Source: JAIVJN01 sp036732565 (GTDB lineage: Bacteria > Acidobacteriota > Vicinamibacteria > Vicinamibacterales > UBA2999). From it: 24,435 nt of DNA. Shown piece by piece: positions 1 through 7,225 of this stretch. The position numbers were made by a program, and so were the translations under genes. The notes beneath the pieces are model-generated. The model saw only the letters and a program-made list of their open reading frames with translations, was not told the DNA's origin and searched no databases. How positions within the stretch are numbered: position 1 is the first letter of the stretch; every line of letters starts with the position of its first letter. The stretch lies in contig DAINCF010000029.1 of assembly GCA_036732565.1 (NCBI GenBank), positions 1 through 24,435 of the forward strand, read 5' to 3'.

Positions 1-9
1 CTACGCACG

Positions 10-62
10 CCAAACGATGTTCGCGTACCCCGCCAAACGATGTTCGCGCGCCCCAAACGATG
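10..62. repeat. Three short direct repeats abutting a gene end
   Basis: The 16-base word CCAAACGATGTTCGCG occurs exactly at 10-25 and 33-48. A third, partial copy (CCAAACGATG) lies at 53-62. Spacing between copies is 23 and 20 bases. The last copy ends five bases before the stop codon of the minus-strand PQQ dehydrogenase, so the array lies just 3' of that gene. It may continue beyond the left edge of the window. Function unknown. Confidence 0.6.
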
Positions 63-66
63 GCCG

Positions 67-2187
67 CTACTGCCGGCCGGCCTGCGTCGTCGTCTCGGTT
101 TGCGGCAGCGCGAACGCGATGTACTCGCCCGAGTAGTTGCCGCCGCTGACGCCGACGACGATGAACTGACGACCATCCACTGAGTAGGTCATCGGATGAC
201 CCGTCACGGGCGCGGGCACGAACACCTCGCCGACCTGTTCGCCCGTCTCCTTGTTGTACGCGCGCACCATGGCGCCGCGGCCGCGCGGCGCCATATTGGT
301 GAACTCGGGATCGCCGGCCACGACCAGGGTCTTCGTGATCATCACGCCGACGTTGAAACGTCCCTGTCCGGTCTTCGGGATGTTCTTGCCCTTGAGCGCC
401 GGGTGATTGCGGACCACGTCCGGTGTGTCGCCGTGCGGCACCTTGAACTTCATCGACCCGTCTTTCAGATCGATCGCCGCCAGCACGCCGTATGGCGGCT
501 TGATGATCGGCAAGCCGTCGAGGCCCTCGTTCAGCGCCCGGCGTCCCGGGCCGCCCGGGAACTGCATCTGCGGCGGGCCGCTCGCGCCAGGCTTGGGCTG
601 GCCGTAGTCGGGTTCGGCTTCCCACCTCGGCTTCCGGTTCTTCGACTGATATTCCGGACTGACGCGATGGAACTCTTCCTCGTCGTACTTGGCGACGGTA
701 ACGTTCGTGTTCAGCGCCTGCCCGTAGAAGATGCCCGTCTCCGGATCGAATCCGGCACCGGGCCAGTTGATGCCGCCCTGCGTGTTGCCGACGTTGATCG
801 TGCCCAGCAACTTCGAGTTCGGCCCGACCGGTGGCACGTACGGGGTCTGCTCCCAGCGGAACTGCTTCAGGTTCTTGAGCGCCTGCGCGCGGAGCTCCGG
901 CGTGAAGTCGATCAGGTCGTTCTCGGTGAGGTGCGTCAACGAGTACGCCGGCGGCTTCGACGGAATCGGCTGCGTCTTCGCCGTCTTCTCGAACGGCATG
1001 TCGGTCTGCGGCACCGGCGTCTCGTTGATCGGCCAGATCGGCTGACCGGTGATGCGATCGAAGCAATAGAGCCAGCCTTGCTTCGACGGCACCGCGACGA
1101 TCTTGCGCGGCTTGCCTTCGACGGTCACGTCCATCAGCAGCGGCGCCGACGACATGTCGTGATCCCAAAGCGCGTGATGGACGAACTGGAAGTGCCACTT
1201 CTTCTTGCCGGTCTTGAGGTCGACCGCGACGAGGCTCTCGGAGTAGAGATTGTCACCAGGCCGGTTGCCGCCGTACTCGTCGATGGTCGGCGTCTCGACC
1301 GGCAGGTAGACGATGCCCGCCTCTTCGTCCACCGTGATCTGCGTCCACACGCCGGTGTTGCCGGTCCATTCCCAGGACCCATCCTCCCAGGTCTCGTGCC
1401 CCGGCTCGCCCGGTCCCGGCATGGTGTCGAACCGCCACAGCTGCTTGCCGGTGCGCGCGTCGAACGCGCGGACGAGGCCTTTGGCATTGGTGCTGTACAG
1501 GTAGCCGAGGCCCTCGAACATCGACGAGCCGACGATGATGGTGTTGCCGACCACGGTTGGCGTCGAGTGCAGGCCGATCTCACCCTTCTCGAGATCGAGC
1601 TGCTTGTCCTTGCCGATGATCACGCCGACCTTGAGGTCGATGACGCCGTCCTTCCCGAACGAGGGAATCGGTTGGCCGGTCTTGGCGTTCAACGACACCA
1701 TGCGGTAGCCCGTGGTCACGTAGATGACGCGATCGTCGCCCTTGCCGTCGGTCCAGTACGAGAGCCCGCGGCCCGAGAGCTGGCGCGGCGCCCATCGCGT
1801 GGCGCGCTCGCCCTCGTCCATGCTGTACATCCACTTCTGCTCGCCGGTCTTGGCGTCCAGCGCGATCACGGCGCGACGCGTGCCCGCCGTCGTGTACAGC
1901 ATGCCCTTGACCACGACCGGCGTGCCTTCGAGCTTGCCCTCCGGGCGCGGCCCGAAGTTGTCGGTCTTGAGGCGCCACGCGATTTGGAGCTTGCTGAAAT
2001 TGCTCGCGTTGATCTGATCGAGCGGCGAGTACTTGCTGCCCCGCAGGTCCGCGGTGTACATCGGCCATTCGCCGTTCTTGGTGCTCGGCATCGGGCCGGC
2101 CTGACCGGACAAGTGGGGCGTCACCCACGCCAGTCCCGCGGCGAGCAACGCCACGGCCGGTACGATACGAAACGCGATCCGCTTCAT
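67..2187 (-). CDS. Secreted PQQ-dependent dehydrogenase (quinoprotein, beta-propeller)
   Basis: The product, 706 residues, is a pyrroloquinoline-quinone dehydrogenase of the glucose/quinate/shikimate-like family, expected to oxidise an alcohol, sugar or polyol in the periplasm. The start is the ATG at 2187, because AGGAG lies 8 bases upstream and a signal peptide begins there (MKRIAFRIVPAVALLAAGLA); an in-frame start 12 codons upstream has no ribosome site. After the signal comes the family opening (GEWPMYTADLRGSKYSPLDQI), then propeller blades with repeated D-x-(K/R)-T-G-(K/E)-x-x-W turns such as ALDAKTGEQKW and AFDARTGKQLW, and the typical C-terminal HPMTYSVDGRQFIVVGVSGG. A proline/glycine-rich insert lies around residue 540. 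No transmembrane anchor and no CxxCH heme site are visible, so electrons must pass to a separate acceptor. It is a paralogue of the gene at 13334. The substrate cannot be told from sequence. Confidence 0.9.
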   Translation of the reverse strand: MKRIAFRIVPAVALLAAGLAWVTPHLSGQAGPMPSTKNGEWPMYTADLRGSKYSPLDQINASNFSKLQIAWRLKTDNFGPRPEGKLEGTPVVVKGMLYTTAGTRRAVIALDAKTGEQKWMYSMDEGERATRWAPRQLSGRGLSYWTDGKGDDRVIYVTTGYRMVSLNAKTGQPIPSFGKDGVIDLKVGVIIGKDKQLDLEKGEIGLHSTPTVVGNTIIVGSSMFEGLGYLYSTNAKGLVRAFDARTGKQLWRFDTMPGPGEPGHETWEDGSWEWTGNTGVWTQITVDEEAGIVYLPVETPTIDEYGGNRPGDNLYSESLVAVDLKTGKKKWHFQFVHHALWDHDMSSAPLLMDVTVEGKPRKIVAVPSKQGWLYCFDRITGQPIWPINETPVPQTDMPFEKTAKTQPIPSKPPAYSLTHLTENDLIDFTPELRAQALKNLKQFRWEQTPYVPPVGPNSKLLGTINVGNTQGGINWPGAGFDPETGIFYGQALNTNVTVAKYDEEEFHRVSPEYQSKNRKPRWEAEPDYGQPKPGASGPPQMQFPGGPGRRALNEGLDGLPIIKPPYGVLAAIDLKDGSMKFKVPHGDTPDVVRNHPALKGKNIPKTGQGRFNVGVMITKTLVVAGDPEFTNMAPRGRGAMVRAYNKETGEQVGEVFVPAPVTGHPMTYSVDGRQFIVVGVSGGNYSGEYIAFALPQTETTTQAGRQ

Positions 2188-2255
2188 CGGTTCACTCCTG
2201 GGAGAGACATCCAGAGACAACAATGATCGAGCGCAAAGTTCCGACCCGGTTGGTG

Positions 2256-2261
2256 ATCATA
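2256..2261 (-). promoter_or_regulatory. Possible -10 box for the PQQ dehydrogenase
   Basis: On the minus strand the hexamer TATGAT lies about 70 bases before the ATG at 2187. The -35 region at 17-18 bases is poor (TTCTCG). It is the best candidate in this spacer but only weakly supported. Confidence 0.3.
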
Positions 2262-2331
2262 AGCGGGCGGAATGCCGGACGAGAAGGAATTAATGGGCGG
2301 GCAGATCGCGAGCGGAATCGCGTTCGGAATG

Positions 2332-2568
2332 CGAACGCGGGAACGGAGAACGGAAAACCAGAACCGGAACCAGAACGAGGTTCTTGGTCCTCGGTTCTCG
2401 ATTCTCGGTTCGGGTTCTATGGTTCTGCAAGTTCTCTGGGTTCTCGGCTCAGGTTCTCAGGTTCCGACGCCGCCGAACCTGAACCTGAGAACCTGAACCT
2501 GAGAACCCTAGAACCGAGAACCAAGAACCCGAACCGAGAACCCAAGAACCTTGGAACCTAGAACCCTT
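2332..2568. repeat. GAACC/GGTTC word array with a large imperfect inverted repeat
   Basis: The stretch is built almost wholly of 6-8 base units with a GAACC core. It has three blocks: GAAC words at 2332-2377, the complementary GGTTC words at 2379-2465 (about eight exact GGTTC), and GAACC words at 2475-2566 (about thirteen). The last two face each other around a short GC-rich centre (2466-2474). The arms could form a long imperfect hairpin; 2451-2464 pairs perfectly with 2481-2494. The array reaches to within a few bases of the stop codon of the minus-strand gene at 2569. Reading frames through it are repeat artefacts. Except for a possible -10 box, nothing else is seen in the 2188-2568 spacer. 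Confidence 0.8.
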
Positions 2569-3624
2569 CTATTGCTGTTCGGTGTTCGCGACAATCGTCC
2601 AGCGGACGGCATTGCGCACGCGCGTGCCGTTGCTTAGATTGAGCTCCACCTGGAAGACCGTGTCACCGACGGGCAGGATGCCGCGCGGCAGCGGGCATCG
2701 CAGCGTGAGACCTCCGCCGGTCAGCGTGCCGAATTCGACGCACGCGACGAACGGGCCCGTGACGTCCGCGTTGTTGAACAGCACCTTGCCGCCGGTGAAG
2801 GTCGTGCCGGCGGGTCCGTTGGCGCCCACCGTCAGATCGATCTGTTGCGTCTGGAACAAGCGGCCGGTCGCCGGCGCGATCGTCAGCGTCGTCGTCGACA
2901 CGGGCTCACCGTAGATGAAATCGTCCATCACGACGAGATCGAGCGTGCCGGTTTCGTCGGGACCGAGGGCGGCATTGCCGCTCGTGATGCGGACCCAGCC
3001 GACGAGCTCACCTCGGTTGAAGGACACGCCCACGAACGAGAGGGATGCGTTGCCCGCCGTCGCTGGCACGAACCACTCGCCCAGCTTCGTGTCATCAGGT
3101 GCGAAGAACTCCATCTTCGTGCTCGTGCTGCTGTCGACGTCGGTGAAGACCGCACCGAACCCCGTCGAAGCTGCCGGAACGTCGGTCGTGCCCGGAACGA
3201 AGAAATGCACGTCGACGACGTTGCTGTTCAGGGGAGAGAACAGACGCGGGCTGCTGAACGTTCCGAAGTAGGTCGGGTAGTTCGCGTTGATTTCACCAAA
3301 CCGTGGACTCGGCTGTCCGCTCTGCTCCATGCTCGTGCCGGGCGTCGTGAAGACCGCGCCGCGATTAGAGAAATTGGTCTGCGGGTTCGTGAAGATCTGG
3401 GCGTTCGCCGCGTCGCCACCACCGTCCCAGTTGATTTCACGTCGCCCTCCGGCCTGGCTGCCGGCAGTGTTGAGGTTGTTGACGCCGCCAAGGTCGGCCT
3501 TGAAGGTGTCGACCGCTCCTTGAATGGCCGCGGCGTTGGCGCCGGTGGCTTGGCGGATGATGGGATCCGCAACAGCAGGGGTGGCTGCCACGAGCAGCGC
3601 GATCAATGTTCCTAACGCCTTCAT
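2569..3624 (-). CDS. Secreted protein of unknown function
   Basis: The 351-residue product starts at the ATG at 3624, with AGAAGGAG 7 bases upstream and a signal peptide (MKALGTLIALLVAATPAVA, probable cut after AVA). A longer reading frame upstream lacks these signals and is Arg-rich noise. The mature N-terminal half (about residues 25-235) resembles extracellular beta-sandwich proteins of the PEP-CTERM type: it has VHFFVPGTTD, a 'FGAVFTDVD' strand and an ending around LVVMDDFIYGEP. No C-terminal sorting signal is present. The last ~110 residues look like a separate Ig-like beta domain, with two cysteines (VACVEF and LRCPLP) that could form a disulphide. No catalytic motif was recognised. The gene is transcribed towards the PQQ dehydrogenase, with 381 bases between them, so co-transcription is doubtful. 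I do not recognise a named family. Confidence 0.8.
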   Translation of the reverse strand: MKALGTLIALLVAATPAVADPIIRQATGANAAAIQGAVDTFKADLGGVNNLNTAGSQAGGRREINWDGGGDAANAQIFTNPQTNFSNRGAVFTTPGTSMEQSGQPSPRFGEINANYPTYFGTFSSPRLFSPLNSNVVDVHFFVPGTTDVPAASTGFGAVFTDVDSSTSTKMEFFAPDDTKLGEWFVPATAGNASLSFVGVSFNRGELVGWVRITSGNAALGPDETGTLDLVVMDDFIYGEPVSTTTLTIAPATGRLFQTQQIDLTVGANGPAGTTFTGGKVLFNNADVTGPFVACVEFGTLTGGGLTLRCPLPRGILPVGDTVFQVELNLSNGTRVRNAVRWTIVANTEQQ

Positions 3625-3758
3625 CGATGTTCTCCTTCTCACTCCAACCATGAGGTTGTGTGCGTTGTGCCGCGCAACAAGGTAGCCGAAATCGCGTCGC
3701 GATGCATAAGCGTCAAGTAACAGGGTGGTGATGTTTCGGTAAAGGATGAGGCTGAAGC

Positions 3759-4181
3759 TCAACGATTGACGAGGGCGATCCAGCGTGTCAGCACCTCCGA
3801 AGCCAGCGGCACTCCCGCGACGACAATCAGCACCGCGCTCGCAAGGACGATGGCGGCGATCGCGCTGCGCGCGCGGGGATGACTGGCCGCGCGCACGGCC
3901 ACGACATAGATCGGCACCACCAGCAATGCCGGGGTAATCAGCGCCAGCCATCCGGCCAGCACGCCACGCCAGCCAGCCACCTCATAGCCGACGCTCACGA
4001 CATACACGCCAATCGGGCCAGGTGTCGTGCGGCCCACGAGCACTGCGCGACTGAGGGCGTCGTCGCTGATGACGTGGTGCGTCACCACCAGATCTTGGCG
4101 GACTTGTGGAAGCGAACCGAACCCGCTGAACGATGCCGCCATCCCTTTCAGCAAGATGAGATACAGCGTCAGCGTGCTCAC
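3759..4181 (-). CDS. Short chromate transporter (CHR) family protein, second of a pair
   Basis: This 140-residue membrane protein starts at GTG 4181 and overlaps the stop of the upstream gene by four bases (GTGA), which suggests translational coupling. It carries the CHR half-domain signature: an N-terminal helix with a glycine-rich turn (GMAASFSGFGSLPQVRQ), then GRTTPGPIGVYVVSVGYEVAG, which corresponds to the family's TPGP region, followed by two or three hydrophobic segments. It is shorter than usual for a CHR half. A 309-residue frame covering the same stop is mostly a shadow of the upstream gene. Together with its partner it probably forms a two-subunit anion transporter. Chromate export is known for the family, but the true substrate here is open. 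Confidence 0.75.
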   Translation of the reverse strand: MSTLTLYLILLKGMAASFSGFGSLPQVRQDLVVTHHVISDDALSRAVLVGRTTPGPIGVYVVSVGYEVAGWRGVLAGWLALITPALLVVPIYVVAVRAASHPRARSAIAAIVLASAVLIVVAGVPLASEVLTRWIALVNR

Positions 4182-4762
4182 GCGGAGGTATCCAAGGCCA
4201 TCTCCGTGGTCGCAGGCCAAAGCGCCCCGAGCGCTGCCGACGCCAGCAGAATCCAAATGGGCGAAATGCGAAGGGCGGCAAGCGCCAATGCGAACGCGAC
4301 GATGACGGCGGCACGGGTGGCGTTGGCACGCGTCAGATGCGGACGAGCGAGGTGCCAGGCGCCCACCGCGAGGAGGACAAGGGCCACCGTCATCCCGACG
4401 GTCACGACCACGGCAAAGGCCGGCGACGTTTCGAGCCGGTCGTACACCATCATCGCCAGCGCCGCAACGAGCGTGCACGGTATCGACGCCGCGAGCAATG
4501 CGACGAGGGCACCGCCCGGGCCACGCGCCTTCCACCCCGCAGCGGTGCAATACGCCAACAGGTTCGTGCCTGGGGTGACCCGCGACGCCGCAAACACTTG
4601 CTGATGATCGGCGTCGGTCATCCAGCCTCGACTGGTGAACGCACGGCGGAGCAGCTCGATGGTCGCCGTGCCGCCCCCGATGGTCCAATTCGCGTCACGG
4701 GCCATCACCCACGCGAGCGCGGCCAGGCGTGGTCTGTGCGGAAGGCGGAGCGTCGGCATCAC
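4178..4762 (-). CDS. Short chromate transporter (CHR) family protein, first of a pair
   Basis: The product is about 194 residues. The start is GTG 4762 or the ATG immediately after it (4759); neither has a clear ribosome site. The CHR features are the glycine-rich motif near the N terminus (NWTIGGGTATIELL, equivalent to the family's FGGG), then ASRVTPGTNLLAY in the place of the TPGP loop. Hydrophobic segments follow to the C terminus, such as AVVVTVGMTVALVLLAVGAW and AAVIVAFALALAAL. The second proline of TPGP is replaced by threonine, so this half is divergent. It overlaps the second CHR gene by four bases and is divergent from the DUF2934 gene. No chromate-responsive regulator (ChrB) is present nearby. 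Confidence 0.8.
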   Translation of the reverse strand: MMPTLRLPHRPRLAALAWVMARDANWTIGGGTATIELLRRAFTSRGWMTDADHQQVFAASRVTPGTNLLAYCTAAGWKARGPGGALVALLAASIPCTLVAALAMMVYDRLETSPAFAVVVTVGMTVALVLLAVGAWHLARPHLTRANATRAAVIVAFALALAALRISPIWILLASAALGALWPATTEMALDTSA

Positions 4763-4825
4763 GAAGCATCATCGTGCGTGCAGCGGTACGGGTCAATCAC
4801 TCACAGTCGAGCCGGACGTGGGCCG

Positions 4826-4841
4826 CGGCGCGACGATTGCA
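4826..4841 (+). promoter_or_regulatory. Sigma-54-like -24/-12 element before the DUF2934 gene
   Basis: The sequence CGGCGC-GACGA-TTGCA matches the consensus TGGCAC-N5-TTGCA at both invariant doublets (GG and GC, ten bases apart) and fully in the TTGCA part. A start would be expected near 4852, giving a leader of about 55 bases with GGAGGAG before the ATG at 4907. GG-N10-GC is easy to find in GC-rich DNA. The call leans on similar elements before four neighbouring genes. Confidence 0.4.
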
Positions 4842-4906
4842 TCCTCCAGTCGCGGGCCCAACCCCCGGCCTCTCTCGAGGTGGGTACTACGGAGGAGCCA
4901 GGCGCC

Positions 4907-5203
4907 ATGGCGAAAACATCGCGAGTCACACTGGATCGTCAGGAAAGCGTCAACGATCGACTACCCAACACCGCCACCCAGGCGAGTGTGCCGGAAGAGA
5001 GGATCGAGGTGGCGGACACAGACGACAAGCCGACGCTGGACGAGATCGCCGAGGAGGCGTACGCGATCTATCTCGCCAACGGATCCCAGCATGGCTTCGA
5101 CATCGACCACTGGCTGGAAGCCGAACGCCGCATCGTGACCAGGAAGGCAGCACGCCGACGCACGCCGGACGTCGCGGAAGACCAGCCTCGCGATCGCAGC
5201 TAG
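4907..5203 (+). CDS. DUF2934 family small protein
   Basis: This is a 98-residue soluble protein starting at ATG 4907, with GGAGGAG at 4891-4897. Residues 48-75 hold the DUF2934 signature: DEIAEEAYAIYLANGSQHGF followed by DIDHWLEAERRI, an acidic-aromatic helix pair ending in D-W-L-x-A-E. The N-terminal part is polar and probably disordered; the C terminus is basic (KAARRRTPD). The biochemical role of DUF2934 is unknown. In other genomes it tends to sit among stress-type genes, as here. The stop codon overlaps the stop of the convergent DUF2071 gene (CTAG at 5200-5203). Confidence 0.85.
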   Translation: MAKTSRVTLDRQESVNDRLPNTATQASVPEERIEVADTDDKPTLDEIAEEAYAIYLANGSQHGFDIDHWLEAERRIVTRKAARRRTPDVAEDQPRDRS

Positions 5204-5976
5204 TTGGAAGGACGAAGAGCGACGGCCCGCGGTGCCCATGCAACCACGTCTTGTCGCTTGGCGAAGTGCAGCGTGTGTGGCGGTCCCTGGAACGCAATCC
5301 CGGAGGCGTGGGCGATCGTGTTCACCTCGAATGCGACTTCCGCCGCCTGCAGGCGCCACGGCGCATGATGGATCTCGACGGTGAGGATCGATCGGCGTGA
5401 GACGGTGTACAGACAGTAACGCTCGGTGAGAAAGTGATCGAGCGTGCCGGGTTTCGCGCTGAAGACCTCACCGCGAGGGCCATAGACGCCCGTCAGCCTG
5501 CCCAGGCCACGCTGTTCCCACCGCCGCCGACTCTGATACCGAACGCTGCCTTCCTGTACGTCGACGCTCATGGCTGCCCAGTAGTACGGCAAGTGGAAGA
5601 GCGTTCTGGCGGTGGCCACGGCCATCGCGTTCGCCGCGTCGAGGCTGAAGAAGTACACACCGGGCCTGTCATCCACGCGCACGTACGTCCGCACGTTGAG
5701 CTCCGGAAACGCCGACAGTCCTGGCAGTGCAGGCAACCCGCACGGGGCGACGTTGCTCATGCAGAACGGCACGATGGCGAGCCAGGCATCGCCGTCGAAC
5801 AGGTCGAGCTCCAATCCCGCGGGGATTCTCGACGCGAGTTGAGCGGCCGGCACCCGCCAATGCGCGAAGAGCAGATCGTGCCAGGTTTGGGTCATGAGCC
5901 AGGCACGCGTGGGCACCGGCCAAGGCCGATGCCCACGCTCATCAAGACTGTCGTAGTTGAAGTCGCTCAAAGCCAC
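5200..5976 (-). CDS. DUF2071 (YqjF-like) family protein
   Basis: The product, about 258 residues, belongs to the YqjF/DUF2071 family, whose fold resembles acetoacetate decarboxylase. Family landmarks are the N-terminal TWHDLLFAHWRVPAAQLASR, then GLELDLFDGDAWLAIVPFCM, then PELNVRTYVR and GVYFFSLDAANAMAV. The start is uncertain. GTG 5976 keeps the conserved-looking RPWPVPTRAW segment; the only ATG (5895) would drop it, and a TTG at 5991 lies inside the heptad repeat. None has a good ribosome site. The gene follows the DUF4142 gene on the same strand with a gap of about 41 bases made largely of repeats, so the two may be co-transcribed. The reaction is unknown. Confidence 0.8.
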   Translation of the reverse strand: MALSDFNYDSLDERGHRPWPVPTRAWLMTQTWHDLLFAHWRVPAAQLASRIPAGLELDLFDGDAWLAIVPFCMSNVAPCGLPALPGLSAFPELNVRTYVRVDDRPGVYFFSLDAANAMAVATARTLFHLPYYWAAMSVDVQEGSVRYQSRRRWEQRGLGRLTGVYGPRGEVFSAKPGTLDHFLTERYCLYTVSRRSILTVEIHHAPWRLQAAEVAFEVNTIAHASGIAFQGPPHTLHFAKRQDVVAWAPRAVALRPSN

Positions 5977-5989
5977 AGGCCTCGGACCC

Positions 5990-6017
5990 AAGCCTCAAGC
6001 CCCAAGCCCCAAGCCTC
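5990..6017. repeat. Four exact 7-base tandem units (AAGCCYC)
   Basis: The units AAGCCTC, AAGCCCC, AAGCCCC and AAGCCTC run without a gap from 5990 to 6017. They end exactly at the stop codon (TTA at 6018) of the minus-strand DUF4142 gene. Their reverse complement (GAGGCTT/GGGGCTT) is the same pair of units that makes the longer array at 12274-12343. Confidence 0.85.
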
Positions 6018-6617
6018 TTAGTGCGTGCTCGTCAAGCCGCGCTGCGCGTCCTGAGCCAACTTGAGGTGTTCCTTGAGGTTGGGGAGCGTCTTCGCGGCAA
6101 ACGCCTTCAACACCGGATCGCCGCCGTTGGTGGCCACCTGCTCGAACTCCCTGATGTCCTTCTGATGGTCCTTGATCATCGCTTGGACATACGCGCGATC
6201 GAACTCGGCGCCGCTCAGTTTCTCGAGCCGTTGCTTGACTTTGATGTGATCCGCGGTCGGCTTCGGATCGATGTTGAAGTTCTTCCTGCTTGCGATGGCC
6301 ATCAACTCGTCGTTGGCCTTCTTGTGATCGGTCTCGATGCGCTGCGCGAGGTGCTTGACGTGCTCGTTCGCCGCTTGCTGCTGCGCGACGATGGCGAGCT
6401 CGATCTCCGCCTGCCCACCGGCGGCGGCCTTGCGGGCAAACGCCTCGTCCATCGCCATCATGCTGCGATCGGGCATCTCGCTGGGCAGGCCCGCTCGCGG
6501 TGACGGCACCGGCGCCGGTCGACCTGCCGGGTCTTGTGCGCGCAGGTCCGAAGGCACGACGAGACTCAGCCCCATCGCCAGGGCGCTCGCAACCACAATG
6601 TTGTGTTTGTTCATCAT
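6018..6617 (-). CDS. Exported DUF4142 protein (ferritin-like helical bundle)
   Basis: This is a 199-residue exported protein. GGAGG lies 5 bases before the ATG at 6617 and 8 before a second ATG at 6614; either could be used. A signal peptide runs to about residue 27 (ALAMGLSLVVPSDLRAQ), then a proline-rich linker, then the DUF4142 domain from about residue 55. The visible family features are FARKAAAGGQAEIELAIVAQ, AQRIETDHKKANDEL and FDRAYVQAMIKDHQKDIREF, which give four helices with conserved His and Asp residues. The family is secreted or periplasmic, common in soil bacteria and of unknown activity. A sigma-54-like element lies about 35 bases upstream. Confidence 0.9.
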   Translation of the reverse strand: MMNKHNIVVASALAMGLSLVVPSDLRAQDPAGRPAPVPSPRAGLPSEMPDRSMMAMDEAFARKAAAGGQAEIELAIVAQQQAANEHVKHLAQRIETDHKKANDELMAIASRKNFNIDPKPTADHIKVKQRLEKLSGAEFDRAYVQAMIKDHQKDIREFEQVATNGGDPVLKAFAAKTLPNLKEHLKLAQDAQRGLTSTH

Positions 6618-6648
6618 CCACTCCTCCGTTGTGGTTCACACCGGAGGG

Positions 6649-6664
6649 TGCAAGCACATGGCCA
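6649..6664 (-). promoter_or_regulatory. Sigma-54-like -24/-12 element before the DUF4142 gene
   Basis: Read on the minus strand the sequence is TGGCCA-TGTGC-TTGCA. It keeps the TGGC of the -24 part and all of TTGCA, with correct spacing. The expected start near 6638 would leave a leader of about 21 bases that holds the GGAGG ribosome site. Confidence 0.5.
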
Positions 6665-6704
6665 CCCACGCCCGGCAGCCCAAGCATGGAGGCTCGTGCA
6701 CAGC

Positions 6705-6728
6705 GATCTACGCTCGGATCTACGCTCG
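6705..6728. repeat. 12-base tandem duplication over a stop codon
   Basis: GATCTACGCTCG is repeated exactly at 6705-6716 and 6717-6728. The second copy covers the stop codon of the minus-strand gene at 6720 and its last two codons. It looks like a recent slippage event that did not alter the reading frame of the gene body. Confidence 0.7.
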
Positions 6729-6962
6729 CACGTAGCCTGCCGAGGTTCGGCGCAGGAACCCGCCGTCGACCAGGCCGCTCAGCAGTGCGCTGCACTCGTG
6801 AGGCTGGAGGCCGAGGAGCCGAGCGGCTTGCATCGGTGTCAGGCACAGACCGGGCATCTCCCGGTACTCGGACTGGATGCGATGTAGCGTCTGTGCCACC
6901 CATCCACCGTGGTCCTCGGGGGAGACGGCGGGGGATGCCGACAAGGGCGTGAGTGGTGACAT
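6720..6962 (-). CDS. Small helix-turn-helix-like protein
   Basis: This is an 80-residue protein from ATG 6962, with GGAG 6 bases upstream. The longer reading frame to 7160 adds a low-quality N terminus without a ribosome site. After a Ser/Pro-rich lead, residues 27-80 read like a small winged-helix unit: a helix (WVAQTLHRIQSEYREMPG), then L-T-P-x-Q-A-x-R-L-L-G-L in the recognition-helix position, then ECSALLSGLVDGGFLRRTSAG as the second helix and wing. Similar short proteins with an EMPGL-x-LT-x-x-QA pattern occur in acidobacteria and are unnamed. It could bind DNA or be a protein-interaction module. It is divergent from the DUF1003 gene, and each has its own sigma-54-like element in the shared spacer. 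Confidence 0.7.
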   Translation of the reverse strand: MSPLTPLSASPAVSPEDHGGWVAQTLHRIQSEYREMPGLCLTPMQAARLLGLQPHECSALLSGLVDGGFLRRTSAGYVRA

Positions 6963-7010
6963 GTCCAACTCCGTTAGGCGCCCCGGAACTGCGAGGGCAG
7001 AGCCAGCTCT

Positions 7011-7026
7011 AGCACGCGGCGTGCCA
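7011..7026 (-). promoter_or_regulatory. Sigma-54-like -24/-12 element before the small HTH gene
   Basis: On the minus strand the sequence is TGGCAC-GCCGC-GTGCT. The -24 part is perfect; the -12 part differs from TTGCW only in its first base, and spacing is correct. The expected start is near 7000, which gives a leader of about 38 bases before the ATG at 6962. This is the best match to the consensus in the window. Confidence 0.55.
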
Positions 7027-7185
7027 ACAACGAGCGGCTCGCTATTTGACGACAACTCGGCGGTAAACCCGATAAAGCGACCGGGCAGTGCCGCCGGCAG
7101 CGGTGATGAAGGTGGCATCGCATGACCCGATGGTGTGAAACGGAACGCTCCGGTGACCAAAAACGGATCAACCGCGGAGTCAGCA

Positions 7186-7201
7186 CGGCCTTTCGCTTGC
7201 A
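7186..7201 (+). promoter_or_regulatory. Sigma-54-like -24/-12 element before the DUF1003 gene
   Basis: The sequence CGGCCT-TTCGC-TTGCA keeps GGC and the whole of TTGCA with correct spacing. A start near 7212 would give a 14-base leader that just includes GGAGG (7216-7220) before the ATG at 7226. This agrees with choosing that ATG over the upstream GTG or ATG. Confidence 0.4.
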
Positions 7202-7225
7202 GCGAAGGCAGTGATGGAGGCCGTG

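Noticed and set aside
196..2226. Long open frame opposite the first PQQ dehydrogenase
   Set aside because: Rich in Arg, His and Leu with no family motifs. It mirrors the GC-rich codon pattern of the real gene on the other strand.
2223..2561. Small proteins encoded by the GAACC array
   Set aside because: The repetitive Glu/Pro/Asn-rich product comes from the repeat unit. No ribosome site and no sign of selection on codons.
2379..2568. Rho-independent terminator of the secreted-protein gene
   Set aside because: The stem is long and imperfect and no T-run follows on either strand. It is better described as a repeat.
3625..3951. N-terminal extension of the secreted protein at 2569
   Set aside because: The ribosome site and signal peptide both point to ATG 3624; the extension reads as Arg-rich noise.
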